DNA of 64,000 nucleotides, taken from positions 160,330-224,329 of the forward strand of contig NZ_JBDIML010000005.1 in NCBI RefSeq assembly GCF_039614845.1, given 5' to 3'. The notes beneath the pieces are model-generated. The model searched no databases and was not told the origin of the DNA. It saw only the letters and a list, made by a program, of their open reading frames with translations. Positions 49,915 through 59,006 of the stretch are shown here, in pieces. The position numbers and the translations under genes are program-made. Within the stretch, counting starts at the first letter, position 1. The number at the start of each line of letters is the position of its first letter. This DNA comes from Ornithinibacillus xuwenensis (lineage in GTDB: Bacteria > Bacillota > Bacilli > Bacillales > Amphibacillaceae).

Positions 49915-52788
49915 TTAGGAACCTACTTTTTCCTTTGCTTTTAGGGCATCCTTCTGTCTCTTTGTATCACGCTCTAAAAGCGGTTTTAAATATTTTCCAG
50001 TATAGGATATTTCATGTGCCGCTATTTTCTCAGGTGTTCCTGTGGCTATAATCTGTCCACCACGTGACCCACCTTCTGGCCCAAGGTCAATAATATTATC
50101 AGCTGTTTTAATCACATCAAGATTATGTTCAATAATAAGGACCGTATCCCCATTCTCTACAAGGCGCTGAAGAACTTTTAACAGTCTGCTTATATCATCC
50201 ACATGTAAACCAGTTGTTGGTTCATCTAAAATATACAATGACTTACCATTAGAACGACGATGTAATTCACTTGCAAGCTTCACACGTTGTGCCTCACCAC
50301 CAGATAGTGTAGTTGCTGGTTGACCTAGCTTCACATAGCCTAATCCAACATCAAATATGGTTTGAAGCTTTCGTTTTATTTTCGGGATATTTGCAAAGAA
50401 ATCCAATGATTCTTCAATCGTCATCTCGAGCACATCTGCAATGCTTTTCCCCTTGTATTTCACATCTAGTGTTTCACGATTATATCGCTTTCCATGGCAA
50501 ACTTCACACGGAACATAGACATCAGGTAGGAAATGCATTTCAATTTTTATTATTCCATCACCACGACATGCCTCACAGCGTCCACCCTTGACATTAAAGC
50601 TAAATCGACCTTTTTTATAGCCGCGAACTTTTGCTTCATTTGTTGATGCAAAGACATCACGTATATCATCAAATACTCCAGTATAGGTTGCTGGATTCGA
50701 TCGTGGTGTACGACCAATTGGCGATTGGTCGATATCAATGACTTTCTCAATATGTTCTATACCTTTAATTTGCTTATGCTGTCCTGGACGGTGTTTGCCA
50801 CGATAAAGCTCCTTCGCCAAGCCTTTATAAATGATTTCATTTACTAATGTACTTTTTCCAGAGCCCGATACCCCCGTTACAACAGTCATCAGACCAACTG
50901 GTATTTTGGCAGAAACATTTTTTAGGTTATTTTCTGATGCTCCAATGACTTCAATAAACCGTTTGTCTGCCTTTCTTCGTTTTGTTGGGAGAGGAATATA
51001 TTTTTTGCCGGATAAATACTGGCCAGTAAGAGATTTTTCATCCTTCATAACCTCTTCCGGTGTTCCACTTGCAACTATTTGACCACCATGTTCTCCTGCA
51101 CCAGGTCCAATATCAATTAGCCAGTCTGCAGCAAGCATCGTATCTTCATCATGCTCGACAACGATAAGGGAGTTATCTAAATCTCGCATATTTTTCAGCG
51201 TATCAATTAAACGATCATTATCACGTTGATGCAGCCCAATGGAAGGCTCATCAAGTACATATAAAACCCCAGTTAATGCAGAGCCTATTTGGGTAGCTAG
51301 TCTTATTCGCTGTGCTTCACCGCCTGAGAGAGTTCCTGCTGCACGAGCTAATGTTAAGTAATCTAGTCCAACATTATATAGAAATTCTAGTCGATTATTA
51401 ATCTCTTTTAAAATTAATCGTGCGATTTGCTCTTCCTTCTCGGTTAGGCTTAAGCCTTGAAAGAAGCTCATGGCTTCTGTTATTGAAAACTCTGTCACCT
51501 GACTAATATGATGCTTATCAATCAGTACTGCTAGTGCTTCCTCTTTTAAGCGATATCCTTTACAGGCAGGGCAATTTTTTTGAGACATATATTTTTCTAG
51601 ATTCTCACGAATGAAATCAGAGGTCGTTTCTTTGTAACGACGAGCTACATTATTTAATACTCCTTCAAATTCAATCATATTATCTCGTATATTTCCAAAT
51701 TCATTTTCATAATGGAAATGAATCTTCTCTTTGCCACTTCCATGTAACAGCTTATCCATTTGTCCCTTCGGAATGTCCTTTACCGGAATATCCATATTAA
51801 TTCCATAATGCTCACAAACACTTTTTAATAATTGTGGATAGTATTGTGAGCTAATTGGTTCCCATGGCGCTATTGCATGTTCATTTAACGTCTTATCCCA
51901 ATCAGGAATGACTAAGTCAGGATCCACGACTAGGTTCGTTCCTAATCCATCACATGTTGGACAAGCTCCAAATGGACTGTTAAAAGAAAATAACCTCGGC
52001 TCTAGTTCACCGATGGAAAATCCACAAATTGGGCAAGCATGATTTTCACTGAATACTAACTCCTCTTGATCAATCACATCTACAATGATTTTTCCTTCGC
52101 CTAATTCAAGAGCCGTTTCTATTGAATCACTAAGACGTCCCGCAACACCGTCTTTCACCACGATTCTATCAACAACCACTTCAATGGAATGCTTTTTATT
52201 CTTTTCTAGCTTAATATCTTCTGTTACCTCTCGCATTTCCTTATCAACACGGATACGGACATAACCTTCTTGTCTTAGTTTTTCAAAAACCTTAACATGC
52301 TCACCCTTCCTCCCCGAAACTACCGGAGCAAGAATTTGTAGCTTTGTTCTCTCCGGGAATTCTAAAATCCTATCAACCATTTGTTGAACTGTTTGAGAGG
52401 AGATTTCAATCCCATGTGTTGGACAAGTAGGTCTACCGACTCTTGCAAATAGCAATCTTAAATAATCGTAAATTTCTGTTACTGTTCCAACTGTCGAGCG
52501 CGGATTTCTACTTGTAGTTTTTTGATCAATTGAAATGGCTGGTGATAAGCCATCAATCGTGTCCACATCAGGCTTATCCATTTGCCCAAGAAATTGACGA
52601 GCATAGGCAGACAAAGACTCTACATAACGTCTTTGTCCCTCTGCATAAATGGTATCAAATGCTAAAGAAGATTTACCTGAACCAGATAATCCAGTTAGGA
52701 CAACTAGTTTATTTTTTGGTATTGAGATATCAATATTTTTTAAATTATGTGCACGAGCACCTTTTATATTTATCATTTTACTTGGCAT
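49915..52788 (-). CDS. uvrA: excinuclease ABC subunit A
   Basis: UvrA recognises bulky DNA lesions and loads UvrB in nucleotide excision repair. The product has 957 residues from the ATG at 52788 (B. subtilis length). Two ABC ATPase modules are seen: Walker A GLSGSGKSS near residue 32 and GVSGSGKST near 640, with signature LSGGEAQRIRLA near 488 and LSGGEAQRVKLA near 826. Zinc fingers: CPICGF near 255 with CPTC, and CEACRGDG / CEVCHGKRYN near 740. It starts seven bases after uvrB with AAGGA inside the uvrB end. Confidence 0.98.
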   Translation of the reverse strand: MPSKMINIKGARAHNLKNIDISIPKNKLVVLTGLSGSGKSSLAFDTIYAEGQRRYVESLSAYARQFLGQMDKPDVDTIDGLSPAISIDQKTTSRNPRSTVGTVTEIYDYLRLLFARVGRPTCPTHGIEISSQTVQQMVDRILEFPERTKLQILAPVVSGRKGEHVKVFEKLRQEGYVRIRVDKEMREVTEDIKLEKNKKHSIEVVVDRIVVKDGVAGRLSDSIETALELGEGKIIVDVIDQEELVFSENHACPICGFSIGELEPRLFSFNSPFGACPTCDGLGTNLVVDPDLVIPDWDKTLNEHAIAPWEPISSQYYPQLLKSVCEHYGINMDIPVKDIPKGQMDKLLHGSGKEKIHFHYENEFGNIRDNMIEFEGVLNNVARRYKETTSDFIRENLEKYMSQKNCPACKGYRLKEEALAVLIDKHHISQVTEFSITEAMSFFQGLSLTEKEEQIARLILKEINNRLEFLYNVGLDYLTLARAAGTLSGGEAQRIRLATQIGSALTGVLYVLDEPSIGLHQRDNDRLIDTLKNMRDLDNSLIVVEHDEDTMLAADWLIDIGPGAGEHGGQIVASGTPEEVMKDEKSLTGQYLSGKKYIPLPTKRRKADKRFIEVIGASENNLKNVSAKIPVGLMTVVTGVSGSGKSTLVNEIIYKGLAKELYRGKHRPGQHKQIKGIEHIEKVIDIDQSPIGRTPRSNPATYTGVFDDIRDVFASTNEAKVRGYKKGRFSFNVKGGRCEACRGDGIIKIEMHFLPDVYVPCEVCHGKRYNRETLDVKYKGKSIADVLEMTIEESLDFFANIPKIKRKLQTIFDVGLGYVKLGQPATTLSGGEAQRVKLASELHRRSNGKSLYILDEPTTGLHVDDISRLLKVLQRLVENGDTVLIIEHNLDVIKTADNIIDLGPEGGSRGGQIIATGTPEKIAAHEISYTGKYLKPLLERDTKRQKDALKAKEKVGS

Positions 52789-52795
52789 ATACAGG

Positions 52796-54781
52796 TCATC
52801 CTTCCGCTTTAAGTTCAAATAGAACATCACGTAGCTCTGCTGCTTTCTCAAAATCAAGCGCTTTTGCAGCTTCTCGCATTTCTTTTTCCATTTGCTCGAT
52901 TACTTTTTCTCTTTCCTTTTTCGTTAGCTTTGTAATACGCTTTGTATCGTCAGCGTATTCTTCCTTTTCTTCCGCTGCGATTGTTGCTCTTATAACATCA
53001 CGTACATCCTTCTTAATCGTTTTCGGTATAATGTTATGTTCTGTATTATAGGCCATCTGTTTTTCACGACGACGATTCGTTTCATCAATAGCACGCTCCA
53101 TTGAATCTGTGATTTTATCAGCGTACATAATAACACGACCATTTTCATTACGTGCTGCACGACCCATTGTTTGAATAAGTGACCGTTCAGACCGTAAAAA
53201 ACCTTCCTTATCTGCATCTAATATAGTTACTAATGATACTTCTGGAATATCAAGGCCTTCTCTTAATAGATTGATTCCGACAAGCACATCATATTTTCCA
53301 ACACGAAGGTCCCGAATTACTTCAATCCGTTCTAATGTTTTAATCTCTGAATGTAGGTATGCAATCTTAATTCCAACCTCTTTTAAGTAATCCGTGAGGT
53401 CCTCAGACATTTTCTTCGTTAATGTGGTTACAAGTACCCGTTCATTACGATCAACACGCTTATTGATTTCGCCGATTAAATCATCAATTTGCCCCTCTAT
53501 TGGACGCACTTCTACTTCTGGATCTAATAATCCGGTTGGTCGAATGATTTGTTCAGTCATCTCCGGAGTATGTTCTAACTCATATGGTCCAGGTGTTGCA
53601 GACACATAAATAATTTGACTTATCTTCTTTTCGAATTCCTCAAACTTCAATGGACGATTATCAAGCGCAGAAGGTAAACGGAACCCATGATCGACAAGAA
53701 CTTGTTTCCTTGCCTGGTCTCCATTATACATACCTCTAATCTGCGGCAGAGTAACATGTGATTCATCCACTACCACTAAGAAATCTTCTGGAAAGAAGTC
53801 TATTAACGTATATGGCGTTGCTCCCGCTTCACGTAATGTCAAATGTCTAGAATAGTTTTCAATGCCCGAACAAAATCCCATTTCTCGCATCATCTCTAAA
53901 TCATAATTAGTTCGTTGCTCTAATCGTTGAGCCTCTAATAGTTTATTATTACTTCGGAGCTCCTCTAATCGCTCCTCTAATTCTTTTTCAATATTAGCAA
54001 TCGCAAGCTTCATCTTTTCTTCACGAGTAACAAAGTGAGATGCTGGAAATATTGCAACATGCTCTCGATCACCTATTATCTCACCAGTTAGGGCATCAAC
54101 CTCACGAATTCTGTCAATTTCATCACCAAAGAATTCAACGCGAATACAATGCTCTTCATGGGAAGCAGGAATGATCTCAACGGAATCTCCACGTACCCGA
54201 AACGTTCCACGTTGGAAATTGATATCATTACGCGCATACTGAATGTCTACTAAATCGCGCAAGAGCTGATCCCGGTCTTTTTCCATTCCCATTCGTAACG
54301 ATAATACTTGGCTACGATATTCTTCCGGTGAACCTAACCCATATATACAAGATACACTCGCTACAATTAGAACATCATTTCGTTCAAAGAGTGCTGATGT
54401 TGCTGAGTGTCTTAACTTATCAATTTCATCATTAATGCTGGCATCTTTTTCAATAAATGTATCGGTGGAAGGCACATATGCTTCTGGCTGATAATAATCA
54501 TAATAGCTTACAAAATATTCCACAGCATTATTCGGGAAGAATTCCTTAAACTCACTATATAATTGACCAGCTAATGTCTTGTTATGGGCAATTACTAATG
54601 TAGGTCGATTTATCTCTCTCACCACATTCGATACGGTGAATGTTTTCCCTGTACCTGTTGCACCCAACAATGTTTGATGGCGTTGACCAGCTAAAACTTT
54701 TTCTACCAGTTCTGCTATTGCTTTTGGTTGATCACCACGAGGCTCATATTTTGACACGAGCTCGAAAGTATTATTTTCCAA
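52796..54781 (-). CDS. uvrB: excinuclease ABC subunit B
   Basis: UvrB is the helicase-like damage verifier. The 661-residue protein has Walker A LGATGTGKTFT near residue 39, the beta-hairpin region YYDYYQPEAYVPSTDTFIEKD (motif around residue 95, key Tyr residues), helicase motifs DESHVTLPQ and GRAARN, and the C-terminal UVR coiled-coil (EKEMREAAKALDFEKAAELRD) that contacts UvrC. The start is TTG at 54781 with GGAGGG seven bases before it; this gives exactly the B. subtilis length, while the longer frame lacks a site. A LexA box is upstream. Confidence 0.97.
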   Translation of the reverse strand: MENNTFELVSKYEPRGDQPKAIAELVEKVLAGQRHQTLLGATGTGKTFTVSNVVREINRPTLVIAHNKTLAGQLYSEFKEFFPNNAVEYFVSYYDYYQPEAYVPSTDTFIEKDASINDEIDKLRHSATSALFERNDVLIVASVSCIYGLGSPEEYRSQVLSLRMGMEKDRDQLLRDLVDIQYARNDINFQRGTFRVRGDSVEIIPASHEEHCIRVEFFGDEIDRIREVDALTGEIIGDREHVAIFPASHFVTREEKMKLAIANIEKELEERLEELRSNNKLLEAQRLEQRTNYDLEMMREMGFCSGIENYSRHLTLREAGATPYTLIDFFPEDFLVVVDESHVTLPQIRGMYNGDQARKQVLVDHGFRLPSALDNRPLKFEEFEKKISQIIYVSATPGPYELEHTPEMTEQIIRPTGLLDPEVEVRPIEGQIDDLIGEINKRVDRNERVLVTTLTKKMSEDLTDYLKEVGIKIAYLHSEIKTLERIEVIRDLRVGKYDVLVGINLLREGLDIPEVSLVTILDADKEGFLRSERSLIQTMGRAARNENGRVIMYADKITDSMERAIDETNRRREKQMAYNTEHNIIPKTIKKDVRDVIRATIAAEEKEEYADDTKRITKLTKKEREKVIEQMEKEMREAAKALDFEKAAELRDVLFELKAEG

Positions 54782-54848
54782 AGCCTTCCCTCCGTTCCAG
54801 TTACTGCTAATAGTGTACCATAAATCTAAACCTATTTTAACATAAATG

Positions 54849-54862
54849 CGAACGAACATTCG
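54849..54862. promoter_or_regulatory. LexA (DinR) SOS box of uvrBA
   Basis: CGAACGAACATTCG matches CGAAC-N4-GTTCG at nine of ten arm positions. It overlaps the -35 region of a minus-strand promoter with -10 TAAAAT about 17 bp further on. UvrBA is a known LexA target in Bacillus. Confidence 0.75.
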
Positions 54863-54923
54863 ATTTTTTTGACTAAAAAAACTATTATTTATTGTACCCT
54901 ATCTAATGAATGGAATAGACCCA

Positions 54924-54961
54924 AAAAATAAAAAACAACTGCTGACATTATTCAGCAGTTG
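54924..54961 (-). terminator. terminator of the glycosyltransferase gene
   Basis: CAACTGCTGA / TCAGCAGTTG perfect stem followed on the minus strand by TTTTTTATTTTTT; it overlaps the gene's last codons. Confidence 0.9.
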
Positions 54962-56063
54962 AACAAATCTCTTGTAGAATAGCCGATAACGGTCTATTCT
55001 CCAAATGGTTATGATAGGTCTCTAACTTTTCTCGATAGTTTTTTTGGAGCATTTCATCCTCGAAAAAATCAATTACCTGCTTCTCAATTGATTCGTTAAA
55101 CGTATCCATTGTCAAAATTACCCCAAGCTCCTTTAGTTGTCTTTCATTTACCTTTTCTTGGCCTGGTAAAGCGTTACCTGTAAATACTGGAATATGCTTC
55201 ATCAAACATTCACTAATCGTCACACCCCCAGGCTTTGTGATGACGGCATCTGCTTGATTATAAATTTCATTCATTTCCACTTTACTACTAACATAGGGTA
55301 TCGGGTTAATGGATGGATGATTTCGTCGCCTTAAATTATGGTACAGTCTTTCATTTTTCCCACATAACACAGAATACTTTACAGTTGGATTCTCAGGAAT
55401 GAGCTTCTCAATAGACCCTACTCCTAGACTTCCACCTGTAATCAATACATGGATTTGATTTGTTGGTAATGATAGAGGTTTTGGTTTAAGAAATACGGGA
55501 TGAACAGGAATTCCCGTGACATATATGGTTGATTCATCGACTCCCAATTCCAAAAGAAATTTCTTAACAGTTATAGAAGGAACAAAATGATAATCAATTC
55601 CTTCAATTCCCCAAACACGGTTTATAAAGAAATCGGTGTAGACATTCACCGTATTGGCTCGAAGCTTATTTTTACACTTTAAGATACTCGAAATATTAGA
55701 CGGCAAGGCATGCGTACAAAACAGAATTCTTGGCTCATTTTCATTGATTAATCGTTTGAAATACGGTGTGAACATTGCCTCATACAAAAGCTGTCTTGAA
55801 CGTTTCGTTTGATTTTTCACTGCTAAATAATTGTATAGCCAGTCATAGGCTTTAGGCATTTTTTTTATCCATGATAAATAGGTCGCCGAAACAAGTCTTT
55901 CCATTTTCCCATAACTGTAGGAAAGTATATCTACCTTTTCACAATTAAAGGTTTCAATCGCCAGCTGTAGCTCCTCAATAACTGCATCTGCCACGTGATG
56001 ATGACCGGTTGGGATTTGCATAAATGGTAGAAATAATGCTTCGTCCTTTGGCTTAGTATCCAT
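54948..56063 (-). CDS. MGDG synthase-type glycosyltransferase (UgtP/YkoN-like)
   Basis: A 371-residue GT28-type glycosyltransferase. The N-terminal acceptor domain contains the PTGHHHVADAV motif (residues 18-28), matching the glycine-His loop of diacylglycerol glucosyltransferases; the C-terminal nucleotide-sugar domain shows LITGGSLGVGSIEKL and ITKPGGVTISECL near residue 280. It probably adds glucose or galactose to diacylglycerol or a related lipid. In B. subtilis the relative YkoN sits beside ykoP and ykoQ; the same three-gene neighbourhood occurs here. Which lipid it uses is not determined. Confidence 0.88.
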   Translation of the reverse strand: MDTKPKDEALFLPFMQIPTGHHHVADAVIEELQLAIETFNCEKVDILSYSYGKMERLVSATYLSWIKKMPKAYDWLYNYLAVKNQTKRSRQLLYEAMFTPYFKRLINENEPRILFCTHALPSNISSILKCKNKLRANTVNVYTDFFINRVWGIEGIDYHFVPSITVKKFLLELGVDESTIYVTGIPVHPVFLKPKPLSLPTNQIHVLITGGSLGVGSIEKLIPENPTVKYSVLCGKNERLYHNLRRRNHPSINPIPYVSSKVEMNEIYNQADAVITKPGGVTISECLMKHIPVFTGNALPGQEKVNERQLKELGVILTMDTFNESIEKQVIDFFEDEMLQKNYREKLETYHNHLENRPLSAILQEICSTAE

Positions 56064-56160
56064 TTACTTCACTCCATCATACAGTACAATTGAATCCCTT
56101 CATTTACCAATGCCACCGACTGAAGAAGCATGATATAATCCTGTTCGGGGAGGAATTCAA

Positions 56161-56976
56161 ATGATCTATATTATTTCTACAATACTACTAATTATCATTA
56201 GTTATTTCATATATAAAGCAAATCAAAACACAAAAGATATAAAAATTAATAAAGTACAAATTACAACAAAACAGCCAGCCAAACAATCCAATATATCTAT
56301 CCTACACTTATCTGATCTACACTTAGAAAACATCTCCATTTCACCACTGGAATTAGCAGCAAAGTTACAAAACGAAAAACCAGATCTTATCGCATTAACT
56401 GGTGATTTCCTAGACCGAAAAAGAAGCATTCCGAAGTTAGTTCCATATTTAGAGGTTTTGCAAGCTATGCAGCCGAAATACGGAATTTATGCAGTTCTCG
56501 GTAATCATGACTATGTTTTAAGAGATAAGAACTTATTACGATTAAAGGATCTTTTAATTCAATATGGATGCATTGTCATGCAGAATACAAGTGAGACCTT
56601 CTATATGAATAATCAAGCGATTAATATTATTGGAATTGATGACTACAGTACAAATCGAAGCGATCTTCCAAAATCCTTTCAAGATGTTAAAGATGGCATT
56701 AACATTGTATTAACCCATGATCCAAATGTCGTGCTAGAAATGGATGAATACCGATTCGATTATTTACTAGCTGGGCATTTCCATGGTGGTCAAATCCTTT
56801 ATCCAAAAGCTTATCACCTAGTGAAAATGGGTAAGCTCCCACGACTTAACGTTGTTAAGGGATTGCATATGCACAATGATTCGCCATTTTATATTAGTGA
56901 AGGTCTTGGCCAAACGGGTGTAAATATCCGTGTGGGTAGTCGACCAGAAATAACGATGCATGATGTAGCCATTTAA
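56161..56976 (+). CDS. membrane-anchored metallophosphoesterase (YkoQ/YkuE-like)
   Basis: A 271-residue calcineurin-like phosphoesterase with one N-terminal membrane anchor (residues 1-18). The dimetal motifs are complete: LHLSDLHLEN near residue 48, ALTGDFLDRK near 80, VLGNHDYV near 114, LTHDPN near 182 and LAGHFHGGQ near 205. Enzymes of this branch can act on lipid-linked or nucleotide substrates such as UDP-2,3-diacylglucosamine or CDP-alcohols. It is divergent from the glycosyltransferase gene, with GGGAGG before the ATG. Substrate unknown; a role in the same lipid pathway is inferred from context. Confidence 0.88.
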   Translation: MIYIISTILLIIISYFIYKANQNTKDIKINKVQITTKQPAKQSNISILHLSDLHLENISISPLELAAKLQNEKPDLIALTGDFLDRKRSIPKLVPYLEVLQAMQPKYGIYAVLGNHDYVLRDKNLLRLKDLLIQYGCIVMQNTSETFYMNNQAINIIGIDDYSTNRSDLPKSFQDVKDGINIVLTHDPNVVLEMDEYRFDYLLAGHFHGGQILYPKAYHLVKMGKLPRLNVVKGLHMHNDSPFYISEGLGQTGVNIRVGSRPEITMHDVAI

Positions 56977-56986
56977 GTGATTTAAG

Positions 56987-57529
56987 TTAACTTAGATGAT
57001 ATCTAGTGATTAGCTCATCCTTGGACATGAATAGATAAACAGGTTTTGCATGTCCGGATGAGCTAGCTAGATAATTAATTGGTGCAAAAGTAAGACGTTT
57101 ATAATTACGATAAAATGGGTTATCAATCGATACACATTCAAATCCTAATCGACTAGAACCTTTATGCAAGGTCGTTATCCCAATTATCCCCTTTATCTCC
57201 GGATATCGTGTATGGTTTCGTACATAATTCGCAAGCATCGGTAAAGAACGTTTTATCATATGATAAATATACACTGCCCGCTTTGTATCACTTGACACCG
57301 TAAAGAGCTCATTCATTATTTTTACATTGTGAAGGTGAATCTTAATTAACAAATCCTCCTTGTTAATCACTGTACCATCCTTTAATACCGTACGCTTCCC
57401 CTTATATCTAGTTAAACGAACCCGAAACAATGTTCTACGCTCATCTGAATCTGAAACATATCGCAATCTAGTACAGGTGTAATATACAGGGTCTAGTGCG
57501 TTCCAAACCCCTAATAAATAGCTTTTCAT
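56987..57529 (-). CDS. YkoP-like protein
   Basis: A 180-residue basic protein that I recognise as like B. subtilis YkoP: N-terminal MKSYLLGVWNALDPVYYTCTRL, a central strand-rich part, and a C-terminal region with the pattern GFECVSIDNPFYRNYKR. No catalytic motif or signal peptide is evident. It is convergent with the metallophosphoesterase gene, which ends ten bases away, and has no terminator of its own in the gap. Function unknown; the association of ykoN, ykoP and ykoQ types across Bacillaceae suggests a joint envelope-lipid task, perhaps in spores. Confidence 0.78.
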   Translation of the reverse strand: MKSYLLGVWNALDPVYYTCTRLRYVSDSDERRTLFRVRLTRYKGKRTVLKDGTVINKEDLLIKIHLHNVKIMNELFTVSSDTKRAVYIYHMIKRSLPMLANYVRNHTRYPEIKGIIGITTLHKGSSRLGFECVSIDNPFYRNYKRLTFAPINYLASSSGHAKPVYLFMSKDELITRYHLS

Positions 57530-57630
57530 TCATATAATTATCCTTTCTGTAAATATTTTGCATTTTATAGTTTGCATGAAAAGAAAAAAAATATGAGAAG
57601 TTCCCCCATCCATTTTAGTCTTAGTATGCT

Positions 57631-57669
57631 AAAAAATCCGCATCACATAATCGTGATACGGATTTTTTT
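57631..57669 (-). terminator. minJ terminator
   Basis: AAAAAATCCGCATCAC / GTGATACGGATTTTTT with one mismatch in a 16-bp stem, T-run on both sides. Confidence 0.9.
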
Positions 57670-58840
57670 AACTATTTTTTCGATGAGGCTCTCCAGCAAA
57701 TACAAGCCCTAATTCATGATGGTCACCTTCATATAAGGCACTTTGGACAAATCGGATTTCACCATTTGTATCCAGTAGCTCTATTTTAAAGAAGGAACCG
57801 GTTTGTTGAAGCGCTTCATATATATCATCTTCTTTATAAATCCTATTCCCATTAACCTTTGATACAGTCTCACCAATCAAGATATTTAACCGATCTGCAG
57901 GAGAACCGGGAATGATACCCAATACTTTTAATCCATCGTTTGTATGATTAAAATAAGGTCTTTTCGTGTGGTCCTTCATTCGGGATCGATAATTAATAAT
58001 TTCTCTTCCGAGTATCGCTAATAACACAGCAATAATAGAGAGCCACGGAACAAAAATGCTTCCTATCGCAAACCCTAAAACCACTATTGCTAGCCAAAAT
58101 ATTGCTTTTGCTAAATGTTGTGCCGTAACATGTGGTAATGTTCCTTTTACTGCATGTTCAAATCCCAGCATAAAGGGAATAAGAACCAACGCATAGTTTT
58201 CTTCACCGATTGCTAAGTATGGCCAATAAGGTGCAAAAGGTTCAATTAAGCCTGCTGGAATAAGTACGAAAAATGGAATAATTGCTACTTTCTTTATAAT
58301 ATGTCTCCCAATCCAGCTACCTCGTTCCCCTAATATCAAACTAGGATATGTTTCATTTTGCCTTGTTCTACTGAATAACTGTGCTTCCACAAATAAAAAT
58401 AAGCCTAGTAAAATGGTCAGTGCTGTAAAATTCGTATCAAAGTCAAGATTGATAGTCGTAACATACTCCGATAAATAAGGTAGGCCAAGTAAAACAAAGT
58501 AGGAGATTCCAATGGTATAGCTAGGTGATAGCAAAGTAAACCGTAGTAACATGCTAGAAATTATCATGACAATACTCAAGACGATAATCGTTTCATAGGT
58601 AAAAACAAAACCAATTCCAACCGTCATAACAGAAAACAATAAACCAATTAAGATGGATATTCCAATTGTATCTCGCCATTCCGAGAATATATCAAATATC
58701 TTTGTTCCAAAGTTGCTTCTTTCTCGCTTAACCCTTCTAATTCCTACAATAATTATAAAGGCAAACGACCAGTATAAAAGTGGATTTAGAAACAATTTGC
58801 CGATTCCTTTTCCAATTTCCAATAACCAATCCTGTATCAT
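57668..58840 (-). CDS. minJ: cell division topological determinant MinJ
   Basis: A 390-residue polytopic membrane protein with about eight helices in the first 290 residues and a C-terminal PDZ domain (LKVLGIIPGSPADRLNILIGETVSKVNG near residue 300). MinJ bridges DivIVA and MinD so that the Min system marks poles and septa in Bacillus; length and architecture agree. The ATG at 58840 follows GGGGAAGGTG; the longer frame is eight codons more. It is downstream of ctpB on the same strand, separated by a terminator, as in B. subtilis. Confidence 0.93.
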   Translation of the reverse strand: MIQDWLLEIGKGIGKLFLNPLLYWSFAFIIIVGIRRVKRERSNFGTKIFDIFSEWRDTIGISILIGLLFSVMTVGIGFVFTYETIIVLSIVMIISSMLLRFTLLSPSYTIGISYFVLLGLPYLSEYVTTINLDFDTNFTALTILLGLFLFVEAQLFSRTRQNETYPSLILGERGSWIGRHIIKKVAIIPFFVLIPAGLIEPFAPYWPYLAIGEENYALVLIPFMLGFEHAVKGTLPHVTAQHLAKAIFWLAIVVLGFAIGSIFVPWLSIIAVLLAILGREIINYRSRMKDHTKRPYFNHTNDGLKVLGIIPGSPADRLNILIGETVSKVNGNRIYKEDDIYEALQQTGSFFKIELLDTNGEIRFVQSALYEGDHHELGLVFAGEPHRKNS

Positions 58841-58964
58841 GTCGTCATCACCTTCCCCATGCAATGCTGTCGATTACATCTATTCTAATTATAACCTTAT
58901 ATATTCGCCATTTGTCGAATTTTTTCCTGCTTTTGCTTACCAAAACATTATTTTCTTAATCAAG

Positions 58965-58999
58965 ATAAAAGGAATCCGCGAATGAATTTCACGGATTCC
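58965..58999 (-). terminator. ctpB terminator
   Basis: GGAATCCG / CGGATTCC stem extended by GAA/TTC pairs; minus-strand TTTTATC follows. Confidence 0.85.
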
Positions 59000-59006
59000 A
59001 TGATAC

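Noticed and set aside
52530..53051. 173-codon plus-strand frame across the uvrB-uvrA junction
   Set aside because: Antisense to two certain genes; composition is that of a mirror frame and no ribosome-binding site precedes it.
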